Assembly (NCBI GenBank): GCA_023525715.1
Contig: CM042014.1
Coordinates: 20,376,063-20,440,062, forward strand
Direction of reading: 5' to 3'
Origin: Cichorium intybus
Taxonomy: Eukaryota; Streptophyta; Magnoliopsida; Asterales; Asteraceae
Length of the DNA stretch: 64,000 nt
Below the pieces are notes generated by a model that was given only the letters and a program-made list of their open reading frames with translations, ran no database searches and was not told the DNA's origin. The number at the start of each line of letters is the position of its first letter. Within the stretch, counting starts at the first letter, position 1. This document shows positions 1 through 14,327 of the stretch, one piece after another. The translations under genes were made by a program, and so were the position numbers.

Positions 1-1320
1 AACAAAAAAAAAATTGTGAATAGTAACTCCGGCGTGAATAGTACCCGAGAAATGAAGTAAGCGCTTACCTCGTGATGACGTCGACGATGATGTCGTGATG
101 ACGTCGTGAATAGTGTTTTCAAGCCCTATAAATAGAGGCCCAACTTCTTCATTTCAACCCACAACAAACACCAAACAACCTTACGATATCGAGGAGTGTT
201 CTGGTGAGGAAAATAGGTCGGGAGGATTTAGGAGCGAGCGGTAGCTGGTAACGAGGTGCTCGGGAAGTGTTGGAAGAGCGGAACGGGAAACGTGCCAAGG
301 CTTTGCGAAAACGCCAATCTTAAGTGAGTAATCACTATCGTATTTCTCTAGTAGTTTATAAGTGTTAAACTATAATATGTAGAGGTTATACTATTCGTAA
401 TTCCAAAAATAATACCGAGTGATTTACTTACGAGGATGGTGTCTAGGCCGATTACTTGGGATCTGGTTGTTGGATTTTCCGAAAGGCTAAAATGCTGAAA
501 GGATCCTGCCACCCCAACTAATCTTCTACCTGGCTATCCTTTAATTGATAAATCACGAGGTATCATGTTGGAATTATGGAAGGGTCTAGTGAAACAACTA
601 TGGTATAGTTAAGAGTGATAAATGTCTTACGGTGTTAACAGTTAAAGAGGGAATACGAAGCAGAGATAAACGCTGTAGTCGACTATAATCAGGTGAGTTT
701 CTCACTACATTGTGTGGACGTTATATGTCATTTACCGTATTTTTGTGTGCTTATAAGATGTTTATAAGATGTTGGTAAATAGTACCAAGTTGTGTGTATA
801 TTATTGATATATATCTTTCTGTTATAATTGTATGGGTTGGGTTATGGTGTGTGTGGGCTCGACGTACTGAGTAATATAGAGATACGAGCAAAAGACACTG
901 AGCAGATACGCATGACTCGTCGTACAGGGTATGCGCGGCTCTAAGTGCTGAGCAGGGGAATTAGATTTACTGAGTAGATACGTATAGGAGGTTATAATCC
1001 AATATACTGGGTAGAGCAGATTATGTGACGTATGGTTGTATTTTTACTGTTAGGGGTAAAGTATGTGTAGCTGATATGCTGTGTAGTTGTTGGAACTCAC
1101 TAAGCCGTGTGCTTATCCTTTCCCTTTTAAATTACCATTTCAGGTTGTACAGGTGGAAATGACGGACAGGCGTGACGAGTACACACTGATGCTGCTTAAT
1201 TGGGGATTCATGCGGTGAATTGATGTTTAAAATGATTTCTAAATATCTTCAAAATGTTAATTATTGAATAAATTGATATTTATTTAAATGAAGATGTTTT
1301 ATTAAAGACCGGGTGTTACA
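1..1320 (+). mobile_element. LTR (right part), probably Ty3/gypsy
   Basis: The stretch ends in GGGTGTTACA, the same end as the two complete solo LTRs at 6549-8421 and 35035-37841. The left edge lies outside the window. It holds a TATA box (127-134) and short motifs shared with those LTRs, such as CAGGTGAGT followed by a pyrimidine-rich stretch. No coding region is visible. It could be a solo LTR or the 3' LTR of an element lying to the left; AGTTA follows it and would be half of a 5-bp target duplication. Confidence 0.65.
76..134 (+). promoter_or_regulatory. LTR core promoter with two TGACGTC motifs
   Basis: TGACGTC occurs at 76-82 and 99-105, each inside a longer repeated CGTGATGACGTCG word. 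TATAAATA follows at 127-134. TGACG motifs bind TGA/bZIP factors in plants. The 23-bp spacing is wider than the classic as-1 pair, so stress or hormone induction of this LTR is only inferred. Confidence 0.45.
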
Positions 1321-1829
1321 AGTTAGTCATATGATTCCACTTTCATCGGCAAGCTTCTAAAGAAATATCAAGTATTAGCGTCTACAAACTAAACAAGATG
1401 TTAAAACAAATGAATCCTAATTTCCTGCAAAATTTTGCTATCCAAACGTCTAATAGAATTTAAATCCACTTAAATCTAAATCCACCTAAATGCAAATGCT
1501 TTGACACTTTCAAAATTCTAAAAAAAAAGAATTCAAACAATCCAAACGCGGCCTTAGGGTTAATGTCAACAAAATCCAACAAATTATTGTCTTTGGTTTT
1601 AAATGGTCCTTAACTTTTTTTTTAAGACACTCTATGTGAGGTGGCATCCACATGGATTTTTCTATTAAAAATATTTTTATTTTAAAATTTATTTTCATCC
1701 CAACACCACGTCTTCCCTAGATTCTATCTCCAATGGCGTCCACTGAGAAATTAGTATGAAATGTTAGATTCCGGATGGTTTGTCACATCTTATTAGAAAT
1801 TTTGAAATTCCGAAGTGTAATTGATTTAG
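1321..1829. other. AT-rich intergenic DNA, no gene seen
   Basis: I see only a short lysine- and leucine-rich reading frame without similarity to anything I know. Confidence 0.5.
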
Positions 1830-2125
1830 GGCGTGTTCGGCACGCAGTGTTTGAGAGCTTTTGGGAGCGTTTAGCTTTTACTTTTAACAAAACGCTCATA
1901 ATCCAAAAGCTATTTCATATAGCTTTTGAGAGCGTTTAGCTTTTGGCTTTTGATTTTTATATTATTTTACACTTCTAAAAGCTAACAGCTGCTTTTGCCG
2001 AACACTTCTACAGTAATAAAAGTCACAGCTACCAGCTAACAGCTAATCGCTACCAGCTTCCAGCTAACCGTTAACCGCTTACAGCTAACCACTACCAGCT
2101 ACCAGCTAATTTTGCCGAACACGCC
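1830..2125. mobile_element. MITE with GGCGTGTTCGGCA termini
   Basis: GGCGTGTTCGGCA at 1830 is mirrored by TGCCGAACACGCC ending at 2125. The 296-bp interior is non-coding and repetitive (AGCTAAC/CAGCTA words, AGCTTTTG on the left). No exact target duplication is clear; ATTTAG and ATTAG flank it. Probably a hAT- or Mutator-type MITE. Confidence 0.65.
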
Positions 2126-3020
2126 ATTAGTTTAGCATGTAGTTTTTGGGAAATGATGATCAAACCGGTAACTCCTAGAAAATTGGATCAAATATTCTAA
2201 GTATCATAGGATCATCTTTGTGATTAATTATCCCTAATAACTTAACAATGAACAACAATCTTTCAATCCAAGTTGATTAGGATTTAAGTCTTAGTGATCC
2301 CAGTCACGGTCTTGTATAGTAATTTTGCAGTTCTTTAATTTATTGAAGAGATGAGTGTTAAATGTTCTGTCCCTATTTATGTAAACTTTTTTAGTAAACC
2401 ATCTCAGAAATTTACATTAATTTCTGAATGTAATACATGGATCGTACAATTCTTTTGAGTTTTTTTTTTTTGTCTTAGTTATATAAAAATTCAAACAAAG
2501 ATCCTCAGAAATTACACCTAGATAGAGAGCACTAGGAAGACCTGTGAAGTTGTTTGGGTGTTGAATATTCAGTCATTTATTGTTTTGGAAATTTAATATT
2601 ATAGCAACATTCAACTTTTGACAACAAATGTTATCACAATGTTATATGAATTAAGCAATAGATTCAGCAACATATTGCAACACCAGGTGAAAATAGGCAT
2701 ATTCAAATTTTCTGGTATTCTCAAAACATTATAAATTTTCTCACTTTTTATTGAAAGTTATTAAATAACTGCATGGCTAATCCTTCAACCTATTTAAACA
2801 CTGAAAACCTAGTATCATTCCAAAATTTTGTCACAAAATTTACTATGTGCTCTCATGTTTTTCGTAAATAGGTTACCGTGTAATAAACTAAACAATCGGT
2901 TTATTAATAAAATATTGGTGAGAAAATCAACTTTGTAGATGTATTGTAAGGGTCAGTCGAAAATGAGGCAAAAGGATTTAGATGATAAAAATATAAACTA
3001 ACTAATTATAACATCAGAAA
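2126..3020. other. AT-rich DNA, left copy of a duplicated block
   Basis: About 2430-2990 resembles 3960-5020: shared blocks include GAGCACTAGGAAGA versus GAGCCTAGGAAGA and the following GCAACATTCAA words. The duplicated unit continues into the tRNA-Glu copies and the GT47 3'-flank copies. No protein gene is visible. Confidence 0.5.
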
Positions 3021-3092
3021 TCCATTGTCGTCCAGCGGTTAGGATATCTGGCTTTCACCCAGGAGACCCGGGTTCGATTCCCGGCAATGGAA
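3021..3092 (+). tRNA. tRNA-Glu (anticodon UUC)
   Basis: This is a complete 72-nt cloverleaf. The acceptor strands TCCATTG and CAATGGA pair fully, with discriminator A. The A box (GTCCAGCGGTTAGG) and B box (GGGTTCGATTCCC) are intact, and the anticodon loop CTTTCAC gives TTC. A run of eight or more T follows directly, as expected of a Pol III terminator. It delivers glutamate to GAA codons. Confidence 0.93.
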
Positions 3093-3127
3093 TTTTTTTT
3101 TAAATATTTTGATCATTGAGGTGCAAT

Positions 3128-3419
3128 CAGTGTTCTAAAAGGCACGCAAAGACTCTGAGGCGCGTGCTCGACGTCACGCCATGAAAATCGCCTCCTTAAG
3201 TCATATATATGTATATATGTAATTATACATATATATTTATACGCAAAATTAAAAATTATAGACAAAATTTCCGTCTTAAGTCACGCCTTAAAACACCGCA
3301 GCCTCGCCATGGCTCGTAAAGGCTTGAGGCTTGATCATTGCCGCAGCCTCGCCATGGCTCGTAAAGGCTTGAGGCTTGATCCTTCCGCCACGTCACGCCT
3401 CACGTCTTTTAGAACCTTG
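3128..3419. mobile_element. hAT-type MITE with 8-bp target duplication
   Basis: The termini CAGTGTTCTAAAAGGCACG and CACGTCTTTTAGAACCTTG are imperfect inverted repeats. The exact 8-bp duplication GGTGCAAT flanks them (3120-3127 and 3420-3427), which is the hAT signature. Inside, a block of about 43 bp is tandemly doubled (near 3297-3383), which creates a short arginine-rich reading frame I regard as meaningless. It sits 36 bp after the tRNA-Glu gene. Confidence 0.85.
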
Positions 3420-3484
3420 GGTGCAATTACCGGGTACCCATTTGTTTGGTTTAATAATTTAAGTATAATTGCTACTGTTGTCTG

Positions 3485-3900
3485 TTGGTCATGATTGTCC
3501 TGACGCATCTTAAACGGATTTGTCTCGGAAATTAATATGCATATATATGCTCTTTCCGGTGTGTTTTGAATTGATTACAGATGGGAGTTTCATTAAGGAT
3601 CTGCTGTTTCTATGGTTGATCAATCCGTTCTTACATAATTCATTTACTGATCGAAACCTGCAAAGTTATGATCTGGAAAAAACAAACTAGAGTCGTATTA
3701 TTGCAATAAATGATTTGGAACCTTTTGAATTTGTAATTGGCTTTTTGATTCAAATTAATTATTATTTGTCGTAAAATTTTGCAAACACTCTTTTGCAAAG
3801 ATGGGCTACATTATACATATCATGAAAATGTAAATTCATTGAAAAGCCAAATACGATCACTCGTTGAATAAATGAATTCTAATAGAACTTCTCCATGCCC
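3485..3900 (-). pseudogene. GT47 3'-end remnant, copy C
   Basis: This matches 28560-28955, the 3' flank and last codons of the intact GT47 gene. On the minus strand the final residues IRIHLFNE and the stop survive near 3855-3890. Everything upstream of this tail is missing. It implies a former tandem copy of the glycosyltransferase gene. Confidence 0.7.
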
Positions 3901-4170
3901 AATAATTTTTGGAATTTGTAGATTCGGTGGACCCTTAATTTTTATTTTCATGTCTACTATATAATATTTAAACATACATTCTCACAAACTTTGCCTATGT
4001 AGAGAGCCTAGGAAGAATCTGTGAAGCTAATCACTATTCGATTTTGATTAATTCTTTTGCAAATTGAATATTGTAGCAACATTCAATTCTTCAGCAACAA
4101 AATGTTATCTTGATTTCATATGAATGAAGAAAATGAATTCAACAGCATAAGAACAGGTTGTTTGCATCGT

Positions 4171-4652
4171 TAATTACGAAAAAAACACTATATTTTGCCA
4201 AAAGTTCGGTTTAACCACCAATTTTTAAAAGATTTGGAAAAAACCACCATTTTTTTGAAAAAAGTTTCATTGAATCCATTATTACCGGTTCTTCCGGTCA
4301 TAATGGTTAGGTTAAAACTTTTTTTAAAAAATTGGTGGTTTATTAGAACAAATGAAAAATAGATGGTTTAAGCAGAAAAAGTAATGAAATATATAAATTA
4401 AAGTATAAACATTATGTAGGTCTAATTACGAAAAAAGCAATATATTTTACAAAAAATTCGGTTTAACCACCAATTTTTAAGATTCGGAAAAACCACCATT
4501 TCTGGTAAAAAGTTCCATTGTTACCGGCTTCTTCAGGTCATAGTGGTCAGGTTGAAATTTTTTTCCAAAATTTAGTGGTTTTATTAAAACAAATGAAAAA
4601 TTGATGGTTAAATAAGAAAAAATGCAAAAATATAATGTTTTTTTTTGTAATT
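4171..4652. repeat. Two tandem copies of a foldback MITE-like repeat
   Basis: Copy 1 (4171-4422) and copy 2 (4423-4652) both start TAATTACGAAAAAA and share CGGTTTAACCACCAATTTTTAA. Each is internally inverted, with ACCACCATTTT opposite AATGGTGGT-like words, and the second closes with TTTTTTGTAATT. No coding potential. Confidence 0.6.
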
Positions 4653-5025
4653 TGCCCTTAGGTAAAAGATTTAAATTGAAAAACCTAAAATTAATGTTCA
4701 CATTTCTTGCAGATAAGCTATAAAAATATTGCAACAGTAATCCCTTAATTTAGTGGAACATTTAAAAATCAAGCATCTTCTCCATTAATATCATAAAAAT
4801 ATTCCCTTTCAAATATTTTCGTAAACAAGTCGCTGTAATTTAACCCTTTTTATATATACACATAGTTTTCAACATTTCTAATAGATTGAAATATTCAGTC
4901 AAGCAAAAAATTATTAACCTATTTATGAAAATTATTAAAATGCATAAGGTTTCGTAAAAGAGAAATCTAATATGGCAATAAACAAGTAAGGTAGATTATA
5001 AATAAAATATTTTTTGTGGCATAAA

Positions 5026-5097
5026 TCCATTGTCGTCCAGCGGCTAGGATATCTGGCTTTCATTCAGGAGACCCGTGTTCGATTCCCGGCAATGCTA
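5026..5097 (+). pseudogene. tRNA-Glu pseudogene
   Basis: A decayed copy of the tRNA at 3021-3092. The 3' acceptor strand reads CAATGCT instead of CAATGGA, the T stem has a G-to-T mismatch, and the anticodon arm has changed (CACCC to CATTC). It is part of the duplicated block shared with 2430-3900. Confidence 0.8.
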
Positions 5098-5204
5098 CTT
5101 TTTTGGCGGTTCGTATCTGAGGTGATCTTGTTGATTTTACTTTCGTGTTCGTAGTTCAGTTTCAAAATTCCTCGGCAGATTTTTGTTTAGGGTTTCCTAG
5201 ATTG

Positions 5205-6028
5205 GATTCTCATGACGCATCTTAAACTGATTAGTCTTAGAAATTCATATCCGTATGCTCTTTCCGGTGGAAATCTGGTTATTTCATCTGATCATCTTCA
5301 TGTTCATAGGTAAAACCTCGATACGTTGTTTTTGTTTTCTTTTTCCCTTTTATATATCCGCTTCTTCTTACATTGTGAATTTTTTAGATCTTCTTCAAAT
5401 TGCATCGTCTTGGTGCGTATTGGAGTTATTACTTATAGTCTAAAGTTAATCTAGATATATTTTTCTTATCACATTGTTGAAATTCTGTTTGTAGTTTCTC
5501 CCAATTGTATCTTGTTGCTGCTAGTTGAACTGATTAGTCATGGAGACTTCATTTGTGTCTGCACTTTCTTGTGAAAATATTGTCAAACTCACTTGGTTGT
5601 TCACAATAAAGCTTCAATCTGTTGTTTTAAGCTTTGTTTGACATATTTTCTTCTTACATTGTAAAAGTGGATGTTCATGGTGTGTATTGAATTGATTTAA
5701 GATGTAGTTTCATTTAGGATCTGTTATTTATATGCCTCTCACTCAATCCCTTCTTACGTAAAACATTTACTGATTGAAACAAGCAAAGTTATGATCTTAA
5801 AACACAAATAATATCGTATAATTGCAATTCATGAATCCTAAGACAGAGACTTACACGATTTGAGACTTTTGAATGATCATGCTTGGCTTTTTTATTCAAA
5901 TTAATCATCATGTTTGTTAAAATTTAAAAGAACATTGTACTCTGCAAAGAACTATTTTATACAAATTATGAAAATGTAAATTCACATAAAAGCCAAATAC
6001 GACCACTCGTTGAATAAATGAATCTTAA
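5205..6028 (-). pseudogene. GT47 3'-flank remnant, copy B
   Basis: Homologous to 28380-28930 downstream of the intact GT47 gene, ending in the stop-codon neighbourhood (ACTCGTTGAATAAATGAATC). It is cut off at 6028 by the Harbinger terminus. The next piece of the same gene tail appears at 17257, so this copy has apparently been split by about 11 kb of inserted DNA. Confidence 0.6.
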
Positions 6029-6548
6029 GGCCCTCGGGAGTGGCTCTCACTCAGGCTGAGCGGAGTGGGCACAATGGGTGCCGGAGGCATCTGATGTGGC
6101 GAGGAATGCCGGTGGCAAACACCGGCCTGCAACCGCGGCAAGGACCCAGCGGCAAGGGTCAACGGCACCCGGATGCCGTTCTCTCTCCTCTTTAAAAACT
6201 CAATTTCCAATTAAATTTTAAATATATAACTATATTATTCAAATAATTTTCCCCCATAAAATACCACTATAATTACACATACACATCTTCATTTTTCACC
6301 ACAACAGCATATTCTCTTCTCAAAATCTTTCAAGGTGTCTAACCCAATTAAAATAAATCAATTGCTTTTAAACATTGGTGAGGCGGCTCTCAAATCAATG
6401 GAAATTATGCTCGATCTTTTAGAAGATGACGTCGAAGAGGAGGCCGAAAGTTCAAAACCGGTGTCTCGAAAAATTCTTTTGAGGGACCGTTGGGCTGGCG
6501 CACTACTTTAATGATGATGCCATCTACGCAAGAAAATTCCGCCGAAGG

Positions 6549-8421
6549 TGTGAGACCCGTTCCCAACCGAGACACATAAGCAGGTAAATATTTTGCGTAA
6601 TTACATCTAGATTGAGTAATTGGTAGATTGTGAGTCATGACTCATGAGATGCGGTATGAGTCATTCTTGTGTGTCATGCCATGAGTTTTACCTGTTATAT
6701 ATGAGTATTGGTCTTTGGAAGTGATTAAACAGGAAAATTTTAAGGTTTTAGTGAATTGAGCATGTTAGCACCGCTAAAATGTATTGTTAGCGCCGCTAAC
6801 TTTAGTCAGACAGCTCCTTTTATTAGTCAAAATACGGGTTTAGTTTATTTACCCCCAAATGTTTTAGAGTCTATGAGATTCAGGCGAATTCTTGTCAAAT
6901 TAAGTCAAGGGATTCGTGTGGAAGCTTAAGGAGATCAAATCTAACAACCCAAACACGTTATTGAACTCTAAATCAAGAGGTAATTTGTTGTTTATGAGTT
7001 TTTGGGGTTTTGCAAACCCTAGATGTTCAATATCACAATTTTGAGTAGATTTTGTGTTATATGTTGTTAGTATCTTGTTAGAGGATGTTTTCCTTAGCTT
7101 TATATGTGAAAAATTGATGAATCCTGTGGCTGAATCAAATAAGTCATGAAAATGGGGTTGGACAGCAAAGTTAGCGAAGCTAACTTTAGGATTAACGAAG
7201 CTAATCATTAGCGACTCTAATCCTAATGCTAGCGACGCTAACTTATTATAGAGGGTTTACATATTTTGTTTGGCTTGATCTTTTCAGCCAAACTTTGTGG
7301 GGATGTTTGGGGATGTTTGAGACATGATGTATGATATTATTTTACAGCTGATACATATAGGAGGGAGGGAGATACACGAGGCACGGGCGGACCACGAGCT
7401 AACCAAACTTCAGGTGAGTAACTCTATTTCATTAATTATGTTTGAATTGTGATGTAATGTGTTACTTTTGATTCTGATTGGCTGAGATAACCAATTAGCA
7501 CGACTTACACGAGGTTGAGAGTCCTTTGCTGTATATGAGTACTTAGTGTTATTGAGCACACTAATTAACGGAGATAGTCAAAGAGTATGAGACTAATGAG
7601 TTTATATGCTAGTAGTTATTGAGTACTATGTAGTTAATCGCGCCGGTATAGCGGTTCGCGGTGGTCAGCATAATCGCGGTTCAGTTTAGCGGTGGAAAAT
7701 AGTGGTACCGGTATAGCGCCGGTATACCGCCGCGATTTACCGCGATTCACCGCGATAATGACCGCGATTTACCGCTATTATCCGGGTGGAGGAAAAAAAA
7801 TAATTTTTTTTTTGATACTTTGACATTTTCTATATTAGAATGTTATATTATGTGACTTATTTCTTAAATTAAGCATTATGTGATGTTTTTTGAATGACTT
7901 TTATGATATTAATTCTACTAGTAATAGTCTAATATATAAATTCTACATATTACTAAAAAACCGCTATATCACCGCTATACCACCGCGAGAACCGTAAAAT
8001 TAAATATCGGTAGGTTACCGCGATTACGGTTTTGACCGCGATAACTGCATAGATTGAGTACTACAGTATTTGAGAAATTGTTGCATAATCACCAAATTTT
8101 GCGTATATTCTCACTGAGCTTTTGTACCTCATAAACTTTGAATTGTGATGTAGGTATTGCAGGTAACAGAGGGAAAAAAGGTTGTAAAGGGATAGAGTAC
8201 TTGGACTGGGACTTGACTTTTGGGACTTATGTGATCTATGAAACTTTCTTTTGAACTTAGTTTGTTTTTGAAACCCGATTTGGGGATATACTTGTATGAT
8301 ATACTTGCTTTTGGTAACTACTTGTATTACTTGTTGTTTATCTTTTGATTACACCTTTAACCCACGGGGTTCATTTAAGTAATCCATGGTGTAATTTAAA
8401 AGTGAGAAACCGGGTGTTACA
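6549..8421. mobile_element. Solo LTR inserted in the transposase gene
   Basis: It starts TGTGAGACCC and ends GGGTGTTACA. The flanks are GAAGG (6544-6548) and GAATG (8422-8426), a 5-bp target duplication with one change. Removing the LTR and one flank restores the transposase reading frame (..FRRRFHMEKH..). At 1873 bp it has no internal coding region, so it is a solo LTR left after recombination of a larger, probably Ty3/gypsy, element. Confidence 0.85.
7629..8052. mobile_element. Mutator-like MITE inside the solo LTR
   Basis: The 11-bp direct repeat ATTGAGTACTA flanks it (7618-7628 and 8053-8063). The ends, TGTAGTTAATCGCG and the complement of CGCGATAACTGCATAG, are similar inverted repeats. 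The two outer thirds are packed with ACCGCGAT, ACCGCTAT and GCGGT words; the centre is AT-rich. Long terminal repeats and a 9-11 bp duplication fit Mutator-type non-autonomous elements. Confidence 0.75.
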
Positions 8422-9495
8422 GAATGTTTCACATGGAGAAACATTTATTTCTCCGTATAGCCAATGATTTGACGAACATGTCTGAGTATATTAGACAATG
8501 TCCCGATGCAACGGGTGCAGAAGGGTTTTCTATGATACAGAAACGTGCTGTTGCAGTACGTCAACTAGCTTACGGTTCAGTGGGAGATTCATGGGACGAG
8601 TATTTTCAAATGTCAGAGCGGGTCACACGGGCAAGTTTGGAGGAGTTTTGCAGATGTGTTGTTCCACTTACGATCCAAGATATTTGCGCACACCTACATT
8701 CATGATGTTCAAGCATTGTACGTGTATCATGCAAATGTAAATGGTTTTCTTGGGATGCTTGGATGTCTAGATTGTCTTCATTGGCCTTGGGCCAGTTGCC
8801 CTAGTGCATGGCATGGGCAATACACACGGGGTGATAAGAATTACCCAACGGTCATCCTGGAAGCAATTGCATCACATGATCTTTGGATTTGGCATGCATT
8901 CTTTGGTCCTCCCGGCTCAATGAACGATATCAACGTTCTCAACATGTCGCCTTTATTCGATGGGTTTTGTAACGAATCCGCTCCAGATTGTCCATTTCAA
9001 GTAAATGGAACGACATACAAATACGAGTATTATCTTGTCGATGGTATATATCCAGAATACATTGTGCTTGTGAAATCTTTGACATGTCCAGGTGATCCAA
9101 AATGTATAAAGTTTAAAGTAGCTCAAGAGAGGACAAGAAAGGATGTCCTGCGAGCATTTGGAGTTCTTAAGAAGTGTTGGCTTATTCTAGAAAATGTGGC
9201 ACGTCCACGAATGGTGGAAAGGCTCTCGGCTATTATGTATATGTGCATCATTTTACATAATATAATCATAGAAGATCAGGGAAGAGCGATATGTCAATAT
9301 GTGGAAAATGAGAACGTCCCATCAAATGTACCAATAGAGTCGGGTAGCCCACCGTACGTTGCAAGAAGAAGGGAGATACGAAGCAATCAGAAACATCACG
9401 AGCTTCAAGATGATTTGGCGGAACACATATATCGACTTCATAACCTCGACCTCAATACGCGATCACTCGATGATTCCGAAGACTATTCGGACTGA

Positions 9496-10085
9496 AAGTC
9501 TTCGTTTTATTTAGGATTGTTATTTTTTTATCGGCATGTTTTTTTAATTTAATGTAGTGTGTTTTTTTATTTTTAATATAATGTTGATTTTAAATTGGTT
9601 TTTTTTAGATCTAGATATTTCCTAATGTTTCGGATGCACCACCCCTTGACAGCAACATCAAACAACAATGTTGCCAACATTCTGACGTGGCGCCTACATG
9701 GCGTCAATGCCTTCAAATGTTGCCAACACCACTCCGATTAGCCTCAGTTCCACTTTTTGCTTGTCACATCAGCATCCACTCAGCACCCCTCATTCCTCCC
9801 CTCACCTTGGAAATGGTGACCTATCACTTCCTCTCAATTTTTAATTTAAAAACTAAATTTAAAATAAAATAAAACTAATTATTTCAAAATAAAATATTTC
9901 ACTAAAATAGATAAATTAAAACCTAAAATTACATTAAAATTAAAATTAAAAAACTTAAAAATTAACTTAGAACTAAAAATAAAAAAAACGTACATGATAA
10001 TTTAAATCCTAGATACGGTAAATAAAACCTAAAATACGATAATTAAAACATTAATACGATAATTAAAACCTAGGTAAATTTTTCA
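9496..10085. other. AT-rich Harbinger interior, no gene
   Basis: The transposase tail is followed by a T-rich 3' region. At 9630-9810 there is a GC-richer patch with repeated GTTGCCAACA words and CTGACGTGGCG, then lysine- and asparagine-poor AT-rich DNA to 10085. No functional frame is seen. Confidence 0.45.
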
Positions 10086-10450
10086 AAGCATTACGCGCTT
10101 CGAGGTGCGTGAAGTCTGTGCTGTGTGTCACCCGATACTGTTGTAGTGCTTGCTCAACGATCTTATCGCCGGTTGTCCTGGGTTGTCAGTTTGCCAATAG
10201 ATGTAAGTAAATTTGGTTAAATTTACTCAGTTTTACTGACAAATTCCTCCATTTGTTGTTAAGCTGACGCCTACCCCTGTAATATATTGTGCCTAATATA
10301 CTGTGAAATCATTCCGCAATACTTTCCCAGAATCCACGATTGTTTCCCACATTAAGCTCTTCGTTGATGTTGATGTAGGGCGGTTGCTAAAGCTGCCTCT
10401 TTTCGTCGAGTCCATCCCTAACGAATATTTTTATTTCCGACGTCATCCAG
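10086..10450 (-). pseudogene. PIF/Harbinger Myb/SANT-like ORF fragment
   Basis: The minus strand reads NVGNNRGFWESIAE (then a stop), and further on RRQLNNKWRNLSVKLSKF and EQALQQYR. This is the order seen in the second Harbinger protein: a Myb/SANT or trihelix DNA-binding region, then a helper segment. In-frame stops and small shifts interrupt it. In intact elements this protein binds the terminal repeats and assists the transposase. It points towards the transposase remnant at 6398-9495. Confidence 0.7.
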
Positions 10451-10490
10451 TTTTTATAAAACTTTATAGATAGTGTGTATGAGATGAGTG

Positions 10491-10500
<10 letters not shown>

Positions 10501-10568
<68 letters not shown>
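10501..10568. repeat. (TA)n microsatellite
   Basis: An uninterrupted TA tract of about 34 units, preceded by a short (GT)n. Confidence 0.98.
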
Positions 10569-10571
<3 letters not shown>

Positions 10572-10983
10572 TGACTATGCGACCTAATAATATCCATCGA
10601 TTTCACAAGGGCACGATCGGAATGAAACCTAGAAATCCATATTAACACATCATTGTGATTCACCGGATACCGAACTCGGCCTCTGCCTCTCGGACCTCCG
10701 AATCATCTTCTTCCTCGGCCGGTAGCACCACCGTCGAGGGTCTACGGCTTTGCCGCCTCCGGTGGCCTTCATCAAAGAGTGATGTATAAATCTTTGGGGG
10801 CGATTTCATATACGAGATCTGAAAATCCAGTTGCTCATGAGCATGCAAAAAACATTGAGCCACGATTAGGGATTGAATCCCAAAGAAGAAGACGTGGGAT
10901 TGATTCAACAGGCAAAAATTTTTGTTTCTTTACTGTAAAACTCATTCTTCTTGTTTTACTATAAAAATCATTCTTCTTGTTTC
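10569..10983. other. Mixed-composition segment, possible 5' exon
   Basis: Less AT-rich than its surroundings. On the minus strand a short frame (10660-10908) ends in an acidic stretch (AEEEDDSEVREAEAEFG) after an arginine-rich one. I recognise no family, and it may be a captured fragment. Confidence 0.3.
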
Positions 10984-11195
10984 ATTCTCCAAGAATGTTA
11001 AAAATCATTCTTCTTGTTTCATTATCTAAGAATGTTACTGTAAAGCCATTCTTGTGTCAGTTTATTGGTTTGTGTTTTGTTAAGTCCATTCTCTGAGAAT
11101 GGGTGTTAGTTTTTTATTGGTGTGTGTTTTGGTAAGTCCATTCTCTGAGAATGGGTGTTAGTTTTTATTGGTTTGTGTTTTTGTAAGTCCATTAT
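10984..11195. repeat. ATTCT-N3-AGAAT palindrome cluster with 50-bp repeats
   Basis: CATTCTCCAAGAATG, CATTATCTAAGAATG and twice CATTCTCTGAGAATG occur in about 170 bp, the last two inside a tandem repeat of roughly 54 bp (11050-11170) that contains GGGTGTTAGTTTT. The same palindrome recurs at 14500-14790. Confidence 0.7.

Positions 11196-14327
<3,132 letters not shown>

Larger units (their letters stand above)
6398..9495 (+). pseudogene. PIF/Harbinger DDE transposase, disrupted
   Basis: The N-terminal part (6398-6548) ends in KFRRR; the reading resumes at 8427 with FHMEKHLFLRI, exactly where the family has RRRFRM..HLFLRI. A solo LTR lies between. The C-terminal half matches the plant transposon protein family (PF04827 type): LGCLDCLHW (first catalytic Asp, codon 8770-8772), GPPGSMNDINVLN, and LVDGIYP (second Asp, 9040-9042). 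The third acidic residue, normally Glu in DVERAFG, is Leu here (CTG, 9148-9150). A frameshift with an in-frame stop occurs near 6500, and two more frameshifts lie near 8665 and 8695. The gene is clearly dead; the family excises and inserts DNA at TTA/TAA. Confidence 0.88.
6029..10450. mobile_element. PIF/Harbinger element remnant, nested
   Basis: A GC-rich block begins GGCCCTCGGGAGTGG directly after TAA (6026-6028), the target triplet of this superfamily. The flanking GT47 tail normally continues TAATAG at this point, which supports 6028/6029 as a junction. Inside are a transposase on plus and a Myb/SANT-type ORF on minus, the convergent pair typical of these elements. I could not find a matching right inverted repeat, so the right boundary is only a minimum. 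Confidence 0.6.

Noticed and set aside
10984..11170. Heat-shock elements
   Set aside because: The TTC and GAA triplets in the palindromes are separated by five bases, not the two of a heat-shock element.
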